Below are positions 1-6,643 of a DNA stretch of 9,387 bases, one piece after another. The DNA comes from Candidatus Fermentibacteraceae bacterium. GTDB taxonomy: Bacteria > Fermentibacterota > Fermentibacteria > Fermentibacterales > JCC-6. The stretch's first letter is position 1; each line of letters starts with the position of its first letter. Under the pieces are notes generated by a model, which saw only the letters and a list, made by a program, of their open reading frames with translations, searched no databases and was not told where the DNA came from. A program made the translations under genes and the position numbers. Location: assembly GCA_030596465.1 (NCBI GenBank), contig JAUVJW010000050.1:1-9387 (forward strand), given 5' to 3'.

Positions 1-175
1 GATTGAAGCGTTCTTACAGAGAAAATTGCCATTCGGAGCAATAGCCACCGTAATTGATGAGGTTGTGAATTCCACACAAACGGAACCTGTTGAAGATTTT
101 GCCCACATTCTTCATGTGGATTCCACAGCACGAAAGAATGCCCGAAAGGCGGTTAATCGTATATGCTCTCAGTAG
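1..175 (+). CDS. dxr: 1-deoxy-D-xylulose 5-phosphate reductoisomerase, C-terminal end (5' truncated by window)
   Basis: Only the last 57 codons are present; the reading frame begins at base 2 and stops at TAG 173-175. The visible peptide contains FLQRKLPFGAIATVIDEVV and ends with DSTARKNARKAVNRICSQ. Both match the C-terminal helical domain of DXR, whose family ends in an 'hhxxDxxARxxAxxxhxxh' helix (E. coli ends DANAREVARKEVMRLAS). DXR is a cytosolic NADPH-dependent enzyme that converts DXP to MEP, the committed step of the MEP isoprenoid pathway. The catalytic and NADPH-binding parts lie outside the window. It overlaps the next gene, rseP, by 13 nt in another frame. That is consistent with co-transcription and with the common cdsA-dxr-rseP gene order. 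The assignment rests on this short tail plus the neighbour. Confidence 0.88.
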   Translation, partial: IEAFLQRKLPFGAIATVIDEVVNSTQTEPVEDFAHILHVDSTARKNARKAVNRICSQ

Positions 176-1398
176 TGGCGGTTGTAGTTGGTCTTGGAAT
201 GATCGTTTTCTTTCACGAACTGGGTCATTTCCTGGTATCAAAAGCAGTGGGACTTTCCGTGGAAAGATTCAGTATTGGTTTTCCTCCGTTTATTTTCAGA
301 AAAAAGACAGGGGAAACTGAGTACTGTATCGGTTCTATTCCACTGGGTGGCTATGTGAAGGTTGACCTCGGCGTGGGAACTGAGAACGCGTCTCCCATTA
401 TATGGTGGAAGAGAGCTATGGTTGTACTGGCAGGCCCTGCCATGAACCTTGTTCTTGCTGCTGTTTTAATGTTTGTTGTACTGAGCATAGTAGGTACAGA
501 AGTTCCGGTGATCGATGCAGTTGTGGGTAGTACGCACATGAATGGTCTTGAGACAGGAGATGTTATTCTAGAGGTTTCAGGCACACCTGTTGAAAACTGG
601 TCAGACCTGTACAAGCTGGTTGAGCAACACAACAGTGGAGACTTTCTTGTACAGAGGGGATCTGAAACTCTCACCGTTCTATTTGATCTTCCTATAGACA
701 GTATTCCCGGGTTTAGCCCCTTGATTCCAACTATTGTTGAATCTTCTGTAGGCATGCCCGCTTATGAAGCAGGTATCAGATCGGGAGACAGTATTATTTC
801 CGTGAACACAGTACCTGTCATTGATTTCTCAGAGCTGCAGCGGGAGGTATCTCAATTCGATGGGCAATTCCTTGAAATTGTTTATTCAAGAAGCGGTTCA
901 CTGGATACCGCATGGGTTGAACCAATGAACTACCAGGAAAGAAGCATCATTGGCGTGACCGCATTGAGTGAAACTCGAACAATAAAGCTTCCCATCGGCA
1001 GTGCAATTATCGTCAGTGCCCGAGCTTCCCTGGATGGCGCCAGAACTTTTTTTACAAACCTTATACAGATGGTAGCCAAACCTGCAGAGCTTATTGAAAT
1101 GTCAGGCGGCCCTGTTTTTGTAGCAGAAACCCTTGGGCAGCAGGCTACATTCGGCCTTTCAAGATTTCTTGAGACTATCGCGTACTTCTCTCTGGCTATT
1201 ATGGGATTCAACCTGCTTCCACTTCCCATCCTCGATGGTGGACAGCTTTTGTTCATCCTTTTTGAGGGAATCCGCGGCAAGCCCGCATCGAAAAAAGTAA
1301 TACAGACTGCCCAGCAGATTGGTGTGATGCTTTTGCTTTTACTCTTTGCCGCTGTGATCTTCAAGGACATTGCAAGAGTTGTAACCCGGGTTCGTTAG
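163..1398 (+). CDS. rseP: RIP metalloprotease RseP (site-2 protease family, M50)
   Basis: This is an inner-membrane zinc metalloprotease of 411 residues (E. coli RseP has 450). The first membrane segment carries HELGH at residues 18-22, giving zinc ligands H18 and H22 and catalytic E19. The second conserved motif, NLLPLPILDGG at 350-360, supplies the third zinc ligand D358. Further hydrophobic segments lie near 86-110, 335-356 and 388-400. Two periplasmic PDZ-like repeats lie between them: the first around GLETGDVILEVSG (from about 128), the second around AGIRSGDSIISV (from about 203). In model bacteria the enzyme cuts anti-sigma factor stubs (RseA) and leftover signal peptides. The substrate here is unknown, and no sigE/rseA is visible. 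The ATG start at 163 places the HExxH motif at the normal distance from the N terminus, and the gene overlaps the dxr stop. The bamA gene that often follows rseP is absent. Confidence 0.95.
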   Translation: MLSVVAVVVGLGMIVFFHELGHFLVSKAVGLSVERFSIGFPPFIFRKKTGETEYCIGSIPLGGYVKVDLGVGTENASPIIWWKRAMVVLAGPAMNLVLAAVLMFVVLSIVGTEVPVIDAVVGSTHMNGLETGDVILEVSGTPVENWSDLYKLVEQHNSGDFLVQRGSETLTVLFDLPIDSIPGFSPLIPTIVESSVGMPAYEAGIRSGDSIISVNTVPVIDFSELQREVSQFDGQFLEIVYSRSGSLDTAWVEPMNYQERSIIGVTALSETRTIKLPIGSAIIVSARASLDGARTFFTNLIQMVAKPAELIEMSGGPVFVAETLGQQATFGLSRFLETIAYFSLAIMGFNLLPLPILDGGQLLFILFEGIRGKPASKKVIQTAQQIGVMLLLLLFAAVIFKDIARVVTRVR

Positions 1399-1686
1399 TG
1401 TCAGCTTAATGCGTCGCTATTCTGACTTTCAGCAAGGCACTGGTTTGTGCGCATAGCACCGCTGCCGGGGCTCTGAAGAGCAACTCGATCCCGCGGCATA
1501 ACTGCACAATGCCTATTGTCAATCACGCTCCCGGCTGTTTTTGTGATTCTGCACTTTAGTATCAGTTCGAACTGGCAATAATTTATCAACAACACTATGC
1601 TATACATATGAGACTGAAGAAGAGGATTGTTCAGCCCAATTGATTCAGCCAGTGGGGTTGATGTATTCTGGCAAATTGGAGTCGCA
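1399..1686. other. Intergenic region between rseP and the toxin-antitoxin pair
   Basis: No convincing gene is seen in these 288 bases. An in-frame extension of the antitoxin back to TTG 1627 exists, but its 20 extra residues do not look like part of the domain. A foldable element lies at 1464-1497 (GCCGGGG pairing with CCCGCGGC, one bulged G, enclosing GCTCTGAAGAGC). It is not followed by a T run, so it is not a clear terminator. Small inverted repeats include ACAAT/ATTGT at 1506-1519 and AATCAC/GTGATT at 1521-1548. An AT-rich patch at 1578-1610 contains TATGCT and TATACA hexamers and a TATG-N5-CATA repeat. It is a plausible place for the toxin-antitoxin promoter or operator, but no good -35/-10 pair could be fixed. 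Confidence 0.5.
1678..1681 (+). promoter_or_regulatory. Ribosome binding site deciding the antitoxin start
   Basis: GGAG at 1678-1681 lies 5 nt before ATG 1687. It supports that start over the upstream in-frame TTG at 1627 and the downstream ATG at 1711, which has no Shine-Dalgarno-like sequence near it. Confidence 0.6.
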
Positions 1687-1902
1687 ATGCAAGCATATGC
1701 CTACGAATTAATGATGAGTAAAAGTGGAATTTTAACTTTAAAGAATCTTCCTTTCACTGCCGGTGAAATGCTGGAGATTATTATCATCCCAAAACCCAGA
1801 GTTAAGCATGATGAGAAGCGGTATCCATTCTGGGGGAAACCTGTTACTTATCACAGTCCTGCCGATTCAGTGGCGGAAGCCGATTGGGAGGCTTTGAAGT
1901 GA
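1687..1902 (+). CDS. Putative type II antitoxin of a PIN-domain toxin (VapB-like role)
   Basis: This is a 71-residue protein placed immediately before, and overlapping, a PIN-toxin gene, which is the standard order for type II pairs. The N-terminal half (GILTLKNLPFTAGEMLEIIII) looks like a short beta-rich DNA-binding module of the kind found in small antitoxins. The C-terminal half is hydrophilic and contains YPFWGKPVTY and ends in AEADWEALK. Similar 'YPLRGxPxxY...VAEEDWE' tails occur in antitoxins paired with COG3744-type PIN toxins, where such tails wrap the toxin. The inferred job is to neutralise the toxin and autoregulate the operon by binding upstream DNA. The ATG at 1687 is chosen because of a well-spaced GGAG. 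Starting at TTG 1627 would give 91 residues. The exact antitoxin family is not named here. Confidence 0.75.
   Translation: MQAYAYELMMSKSGILTLKNLPFTAGEMLEIIIIPKPRVKHDEKRYPFWGKPVTYHSPADSVAEADWEALK
1886..1891 (+). promoter_or_regulatory. Ribosome binding site deciding the toxin start
   Basis: GGGAGG at 1886-1891, inside the last codons of the antitoxin gene, lies 7 nt before GTG 1899. It favours that start over the in-frame TTG at 1884. The arrangement couples toxin translation to antitoxin translation. Confidence 0.65.
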
Positions 1903-2291
1903 TTATCCTGGATACCCATATCTGGATTTGGTGGATTCATAATGATTCTCTGTTAACCGATGAATTCCGCACTATCATTCAGGATAATGAAGACAAAGGT
2001 CTTGGAGTTAGCATTTTTTCATGTTGGGAAGTTGCAAAACTGGTAGAGTTAAAAAGGTTGATTCTTCACTGTCCGTTAGCTGAATGGATGGAGACTGCAG
2101 TAAATTATCCAGGTGTTGAAATACTCAATCTTACTCCGGAAATATTAATCGAGTCAACTCAACTTCCCGGGAAATTCCACAGAGATCCAGCTGACCAGAT
2201 TATTGTGGCAACCGCTCGGATACACGATTGTTCATTGCTGACAATGGATGAGAAGATTCTCAATTATTCGCACGTGAAGCTCGCTATCTAG
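1899..2291 (+). CDS. vapC: PIN-domain ribonuclease toxin, VapC-like
   Basis: This is a 130-residue single PIN domain, the usual size for VapC-type toxins. Numbered from GTG 1899, the acidic active-site residues are in place. D5 lies in IILDTHIW, E44 in SCWEVAKL, D99 (with D96 nearby) in HRDPADQIIVATA, and D117 in LLTMDEKIL. The SCWEVAKL and LPGKFHRDPADQIIVATAR motifs are typical of the COG3744 branch. PIN toxins are Mg2+-dependent endoribonucleases that cut tRNA, rRNA or mRNA; the target here cannot be told from sequence. The GTG start overlaps the antitoxin TGA stop by 4 nt. A TTG at 1884 would add five residues (MGGFE) ahead of the conserved strand and is less likely. The catalytic set is complete, so the toxin is probably functional. 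Confidence 0.93.
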   Translation: MIILDTHIWIWWIHNDSLLTDEFRTIIQDNEDKGLGVSIFSCWEVAKLVELKRLILHCPLAEWMETAVNYPGVEILNLTPEILIESTQLPGKFHRDPADQIIVATARIHDCSLLTMDEKILNYSHVKLAI

Positions 2292-2292
2292 A

Positions 2293-2322
2293 GTTCAATG
2301 TTTCTTGAACAGCGTCAAGAAA
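2293..2322. repeat. Two overlapping, mutually exclusive inverted repeats after the toxin gene
   Basis: GTTCAA (2293-2298) can pair with TTGAAC (2305-2310) across a 6-nt loop. TTTCTTGA (2301-2308) can pair with TCAAGAAA (2315-2322) across another 6-nt loop, a perfect 8-bp stem. The two hairpins share 2305-2308, so only one can form at a time. They sit in the 46-bp gap between the toxin stop and the propeller lipoprotein. No T tract follows, so simple intrinsic termination is not supported. Confidence 0.55.
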
Positions 2323-2337
2323 GGTTAGGCTAAGAAA

Positions 2338-3354
2338 TTGGCTGCTGGTAATGGAGTTGTGAAAAGAAGCGTTATTACAGTTCTGCTATTGATCACCGTA
2401 ATGGCCTGTGGCAACAAGGAAACCGTTAATGAAATCATTACACTCAACAAGGTAATGGTAATTGACGGCGGTCTGGATATCGAGAATTACTTCACCCCGG
2501 CAAACATCGTAATAGACAGCGAAGGCCGGATATTCATATTTGATCCGATCTGTATGAAAATTGCCGTTTATGACCGGAGCGGAGAGTATCTGTTCGAGTT
2601 TGGTGGACCGGGTGAGGCACCCGGTGAGTTCAGCTTCCTTTTCTACAACTGCGATATAGATGCAGATAACAACATCTACACCATAAACAGCCCATCCTGG
2701 ATCGAAGTGTTTGCCAATGACGGAACATACTTGAAGAGAATAACACCTCGTGCAGAGTTTGTATTCGATATTGCAGTATATGATTCAAGCAGAATCTACA
2801 TTAACGCAAGGGTCCTCACCGGCCCTCGGGAACACTGCTGCATTATGGAAATTGACGGGAATGGTGAGACTGTCAACGAATTTGGAAGTGTCGATGCAGA
2901 TCTGGAGGATATCCCACTGTGGCAGCAATCCTCTGTAATGTCATGCGTCATCGATATTGATGATGACGGGTATGTGTACTACACAAGTATTATCGACTAC
3001 AAAATATTCAAGTACGATTCAAGCGGTGTTCTTGTGTATGCTGTTGAAGGAGAAACACCATTTGAAGCCGGCTGGGAACCTCAACCTCCATACGGGCAGC
3101 GAACAGTGATACCTGTTGTCTGGGATCTTTGTGTTGATCAGGACAGAATCTATGTATTGTGGGCTCAGGAAGGCATGGAGAGAGGATACAGGGTGGATGT
3201 GTTCAATAAGGATTCAGGGGAGCTTCTGGGTTATTTCTATTCACAGGTTCCCTCGGAAACAAGAAACATGTTTATCAAAATTGTAGACGGTTCTATTTTC
3301 TTTACAGCGTCGCGTGACGACGGTATTGTCTGCAAGTTTAATATGGAATACTGA
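2338..3354 (+). CDS. Lipoprotein with NHL-like (6-bladed) beta-propeller
   Basis: The protein has up to 338 residues. A lipoprotein signal is visible: KRSVITVLLLITVMAC, with lipobox VMAC and lipidated C24 (numbered from TTG 2338). The rest is built of repeated blades of the form 'hxhDxxGxhahhD...hxxaDxxGxhhxxFG'. Examples are IVIDSEGRIFIFD, the FGGPGEAPGEF turn at 88-98, NCDIDADNNIYTIN and VIDIDDDGYVYY. This pattern matches the NHL-like/6-bladed beta-propeller lipoproteins common in Bacteroidetes-like bacteria. The propeller probably binds a ligand or partner at the envelope; no catalytic motif is seen. The start is uncertain: TTG 2338 has a weak upstream AGG, while GTG 2359 gives a more compact signal peptide but has GGAG only 2 nt before it. 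It may be co-transcribed with the toxin pair (46-nt gap), but no functional link is evident. Confidence 0.82.
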   Translation: MAAGNGVVKRSVITVLLLITVMACGNKETVNEIITLNKVMVIDGGLDIENYFTPANIVIDSEGRIFIFDPICMKIAVYDRSGEYLFEFGGPGEAPGEFSFLFYNCDIDADNNIYTINSPSWIEVFANDGTYLKRITPRAEFVFDIAVYDSSRIYINARVLTGPREHCCIMEIDGNGETVNEFGSVDADLEDIPLWQQSSVMSCVIDIDDDGYVYYTSIIDYKIFKYDSSGVLVYAVEGETPFEAGWEPQPPYGQRTVIPVVWDLCVDQDRIYVLWAQEGMERGYRVDVFNKDSGELLGYFYSQVPSETRNMFIKIVDGSIFFTASRDDGIVCKFNMEY

Positions 3355-3372
3355 AACAACCCAAGGTCCTTT

Positions 3373-3696
3373 TTACAGCATTTCCGCTTGAATGGCCTCC
3401 TGGTGAGCCTGCAATTGAAGCTGATCCAGTTTCATGGCAGTGTCCGCGGCTGCCCTGAAGAATGTGGGCCAGACATCGGTGTGTTTCACAGACATCAGTT
3501 CAAGCTCTGATATTAGTTCCTCACCCGGAGCTTCAGACCAGTTCGAGTCGGCTGGAAGATAAGCCAGGTTACGGGCAAGCATACCGGCTCCGGTGGAGAT
3601 TATGTTCATCTGTACAGGAGTCAGCTCTGTGGTGGAACTTTCTCCACAGGCAAGCAGGAGAATCAGAGGTATCAGTATAGTTGTTGTTTTCTTCAT
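3373..3696 (-). CDS. Small lipoprotein of unknown function
   Basis: The 107-residue protein runs on the minus strand from ATG at 3696 to TAA at 3375-3373. It begins with a clear lipoprotein signal, MKKTTTILIPLILLLAC, with lipobox LLAC and C17. The mature part of about 90 residues is mostly helical and polar, with no cysteines and no recognised motif; it contains ELISELELMSVKHTDVWPTFF. An upstream in-frame ATG at 3732 would put 12 extra residues ahead of the signal peptide, so 3696 is preferred, although its AGGG lies only 2 nt from the start. The gene is convergent with the propeller lipoprotein (18-nt gap) and divergent from the large protease-barrel gene. I see the export signal clearly but cannot assign a function. 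The overlapping plus-strand frame lacks any such signal. Confidence 0.7.
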   Translation of the reverse strand: MKKTTTILIPLILLLACGESSTTELTPVQMNIISTGAGMLARNLAYLPADSNWSEAPGEELISELELMSVKHTDVWPTFFRAAADTAMKLDQLQLQAHQEAIQAEML

Positions 3697-3745
3697 GACC
3701 CTAATATGCAAAGGAAGATGGAACGGGCACATTCCCGGCTCACAT

Positions 3746-3754
3746 TGCTATAAT
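3746..3754 (+). promoter_or_regulatory. Extended -10 promoter for the envelope operon
   Basis: TGCTATAAT at 3746-3754 is a perfect TATAAT with an extended -10 TGn. Extended -10 promoters tolerate a weak -35, and no good -35 hexamer is seen near 3726-3731. The predicted transcript start is about 3761, giving a leader of roughly 30 nt before TTG 3792. It lies between two divergent genes. Confidence 0.65.
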
Positions 3755-3781
3755 ACATAGATTGGGAGAGTTTTCTGTTGA

Positions 3782-3787
3782 AGGGAG
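3782..3787 (+). promoter_or_regulatory. Ribosome binding site deciding the start of the protease-barrel gene
   Basis: AGGGAG at 3782-3787 lies 4 nt before TTG 3792. With the promoter at 3746-3754 it favours 3792 over the in-frame TTG at 3762, which would sit almost on the transcription start and lacks a leader. Confidence 0.6.
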
Positions 3788-3791
3788 AGAC

Positions 3792-6623
3792 TTGAGATTA
3801 CTTATTTTGTTATTGCTATTACTTTCATTACCAGTGTTTGCCACGGAATACGGGCGAACCAAGATTACTGGAACCGATGATGACTGGTGGGTTATTCATT
3901 CCACTCATTTTGATGTTTATTATGAAGCAGGTACTGAGTGCGTAGCAGAGAGTACTGTTGTTATCGCAGAGAGGGAGATCCGTCTCCTGGGGGATACCTT
4001 TGACTATCTTCCTTCCAGTTCTATTCCTGTAATTGTGTACCGTTCTCCTGCCAGATTCAGGCAAACTACACTACTGCGCGGTGATATGGGCGAGGGTGTC
4101 GGGGGGTTTACCGAGTTTTATAAAGGCAGGATTGCTGTTCCCTTTACGGGAATATGGAGCGATTTCAGACATGTGATCGCTCATGAGCTGAACCATGCCT
4201 ATGTGTTTGACATGCTGTATCATAGAGAGTTGACCGATATAATAAGAAGTAGAGCGCCTCTGTGGGTAATGGAGGGTCTTGCTGAGTACACATCCCTGGG
4301 ATGGGATACTTCAAGCGAAGTTGAATTCAGAGATATGGTTATCAACAATATGATTGTAAGCGTTGGAGAACTCAACCGCAGGCAGGACTACCTTGTTTAC
4401 CGTGAGGGACAGGCTATCTACCACTTTATGAATGAGCGATACGGTGAGGACAGATATCATGATTTCGTGAGGCATATGAAAAACCAGGATGGTATTGAAG
4501 GTGCCATGGAGGAAGCCCTCGGAATGACTGTTAATCAGTTCAGTGAGCGATTTATTGAATGGGCCAGGGAAACCTACTGGGCAGATGTCTCCGATGGAGA
4601 GAGTCCATCCGATATTGGTACACCGATAATGCAGGGAGAGGGACCGCAGGCTTCCCGAGTGGTTTTGTCCGGGCCTGTGATCTCCCCGGATGGTTCAAAG
4701 GTGGCTGGATGTGAATACTATCACGCCCGGTTTTCAGGTGTTGTTCGATCAGCAGTAAATGGGGAGGAAGTATTCAGACCTGTCAGTGGTGGCGGTGTCT
4801 TTGAAGAGGCAGTATCACCTATGTATCGTGCGATGGCTTTTTCTCCAGGTTCAGACTCTATTGCTGTTGCTTTTCATCAGATAACAAATGACGGTATTAA
4901 GATCGCGGCCATGGATGGAGATCCGGTAACCCTTCCACTTGGATTTGAAATGATTCGTGATCCGGTATGGAGTCCTGAAGGAGGTCAGATCGCTTTCAGT
5001 GCTCTTCAGGACGCCACTCTTGATATCTGGCTGTATGACATGGGCTCTGAGAATCTTACCAGGATCAGCGATAATGAACAGGGAGAATTTGATCTCTGGT
5101 GGGGAGAGAGCGGTATCTGGTGCGTATCTGAGATTCCCGACTGCGGAGAGAGAACTATCCAGTGCTGGCAGACTGACGGAACCGTTGAGCTGGTTCATTC
5201 CTGCATGGAGGATCTTTCTGCTCCGGTAGAGACTCCCGGCGGTGTGATATTCATCTCGTCAGAACAAGGAGATCCCAACTTTTATCTTCTGCAGGGAGAT
5301 TCTCTTCCAATTCTTAAACTCACTGATCTTTATATGACCCCGGAGTCTCCTTCATGGGCGGATTCATCCGGTATTGCTTTGTTCCAGTCTTCTGACTGGT
5401 TCGGTTCCGGTTTGTTCATTGCGCGAGATCTGGACGGGGGAAGAGTTGAGGAAACCAGCTCTGTTCATGAGTGTGGTGACCGGGGGATGCCTGAGTTTTT
5501 TCGATATGAAGCAGGTAACTGGAGGATATCTTCATACCAGCCGGAGTTTTCACTGGACGAGGTCTCCGCCAACGCAGGGTTTGATTCTTACTCAGGTCTG
5601 ACCGGTAATTCCTATTTCCTTTTCAGCGATGTGCTCGCTCGACATCAGATGGGTATTCTGTCAAATTTCAGCGGACAGGTCAGTGATATGGATCTTGCCG
5701 TGATGTACAGCAACATGGAGCACCGTTACCAGACAGGCGGTTCCGTTTACCGTTATGTATCCAGATATGTATTTGAGGATTCTCTGGGTAACAGAGACTA
5801 TGTACGGGATATAAACATGGGCTGCGCGCTGGGAATGGACTATCCTTTCACGAAAGCGCTTAGAGCGGGTATTTCCGCCAATTACAAAAGGGTATCGCGA
5901 GAGGGTCTCTGGTCGAATGATATGCTTTTCAGGGAAAACATCTTTTCTGTTCAGACTAATCTTGTTTATGACAATGCTCTCTGGGGAGCTGTCGGACCCA
6001 GAGTTGGAAGCAGAATGAGTGTAAATTTCGATTATGCCCCGGGCCTCTGGGATAATGCCGAGTATTTTACAGCTATGATGGATCTTCGGGAATACACCTG
6101 GTTATCCTCAGAGGTTACTCTGGCTACAAGATTGGCTGGAGGTATCAGTTTCGGAGACAACAGGCAGAGATTTTTCCTCGGAGGCACTCTGCCTCATAGA
6201 AGAAGCACAGGAGATGTTGAGGGCGTGGGAGATGTTTACCAGTTCTATGCCAGCTATGCCGATCTTCTTCGTGGCTGGGATTACGTATCACTGAATGGCA
6301 CAAGATACGGAGTTGGTTCTGTCGAATTCCGGTTCCCTGTTGTCAACTACCTTAGTCTTGCCGCTCCCATACCAATGACTTTTACCAGGGGCAGAGGCGT
6401 TATCTTCACGGATCTGGGATTCGTTTCCGACGATCTCAGTACATTCAAGGGTGCCAGAGGCCACGGAGGATACAGACTGGAAGATATCAAGATGTCATTT
6501 GGAACCGGATTTCGCTTGAATGTTGGCTATTTTGTGTTAAGAACAGACATAGCCTGGCGGACGGATCTGGCCAGTGTAAGCCAGAAACCCAAATATTACT
6601 TTACAATGTCCACAGAATTTTAA
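3792..6623 (+). CDS. Secreted gluzincin protease - TolB-like propeller - Omp85-like outer-membrane barrel fusion
   Basis: The protein has 943 residues from TTG 3792. A signal peptide (RLLILLLLLLSLPVFA) comes first. Next is a peptidase MA-like gluzincin domain, about 25-270, with HELNH at 131-135 (zinc ligands H131 and H135, catalytic E132). WVMEGLAEY supplies the probable third ligand E161. Residues about 285-550 hold TolB/WD-like blades, such as VISPDGSKVAG near 296, DPVWSPEGGQIAFSA near 390 and DIWLYDM. The last about 350 residues look like a BamA/TamA-type barrel. It shows GLTGNSYFLFSDVL near 602, the RGWDY motif at 827-831 (compare the Omp85 barrel 'RG[YF]') and a terminal aromatic, ending YYFTMSTEF. 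No POTRA repeats are recognised. It is probably anchored in the outer membrane with protease and propeller in the periplasm; topology is inferred. Substrate and role are unknown. It is the first gene of a likely five-gene operon. Confidence 0.85.
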   Translation: MRLLILLLLLLSLPVFATEYGRTKITGTDDDWWVIHSTHFDVYYEAGTECVAESTVVIAEREIRLLGDTFDYLPSSSIPVIVYRSPARFRQTTLLRGDMGEGVGGFTEFYKGRIAVPFTGIWSDFRHVIAHELNHAYVFDMLYHRELTDIIRSRAPLWVMEGLAEYTSLGWDTSSEVEFRDMVINNMIVSVGELNRRQDYLVYREGQAIYHFMNERYGEDRYHDFVRHMKNQDGIEGAMEEALGMTVNQFSERFIEWARETYWADVSDGESPSDIGTPIMQGEGPQASRVVLSGPVISPDGSKVAGCEYYHARFSGVVRSAVNGEEVFRPVSGGGVFEEAVSPMYRAMAFSPGSDSIAVAFHQITNDGIKIAAMDGDPVTLPLGFEMIRDPVWSPEGGQIAFSALQDATLDIWLYDMGSENLTRISDNEQGEFDLWWGESGIWCVSEIPDCGERTIQCWQTDGTVELVHSCMEDLSAPVETPGGVIFISSEQGDPNFYLLQGDSLPILKLTDLYMTPESPSWADSSGIALFQSSDWFGSGLFIARDLDGGRVEETSSVHECGDRGMPEFFRYEAGNWRISSYQPEFSLDEVSANAGFDSYSGLTGNSYFLFSDVLARHQMGILSNFSGQVSDMDLAVMYSNMEHRYQTGGSVYRYVSRYVFEDSLGNRDYVRDINMGCALGMDYPFTKALRAGISANYKRVSREGLWSNDMLFRENIFSVQTNLVYDNALWGAVGPRVGSRMSVNFDYAPGLWDNAEYFTAMMDLREYTWLSSEVTLATRLAGGISFGDNRQRFFLGGTLPHRRSTGDVEGVGDVYQFYASYADLLRGWDYVSLNGTRYGVGSVEFRFPVVNYLSLAAPIPMTFTRGRGVIFTDLGFVSDDLSTFKGARGHGGYRLEDIKMSFGTGFRLNVGYFVLRTDIAWRTDLASVSQKPKYYFTMSTEF

Positions 6624-6643
6624 CAGGGAGGTAGTTTGCACTT

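Noticed and set aside
90..320. Frame overlapping the dxr/rseP junction
   Set aside because: Out-of-frame shadow of two well-supported genes.
1464..1548. Possible rseP terminator (GC-rich stem at 1464-1497, or AATCAC/GTGATT at 1521-1548 near TTTTT)
   Set aside because: The GC-rich stem has no T tract, and the T run lies inside the loop of the second repeat, not after a stem.
1401..1607. 68-codon minus-strand frame in the gap after rseP
   Set aside because: No recognisable domain, no signal peptide, no clear ribosome binding site; composition looks like chance.
1640..1669. TTGATT-18-TATTCT as antitoxin promoter
   Set aside because: The predicted transcript start near 1676 would leave only about 11 nt before the ATG and fall against the ribosome binding site; match to consensus is mediocre.
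3462..3680. 72-codon plus-strand frame opposite the small lipoprotein
   Set aside because: Lacks an export signal or motif, while the opposite strand encodes a clear lipoprotein signal with lipobox.
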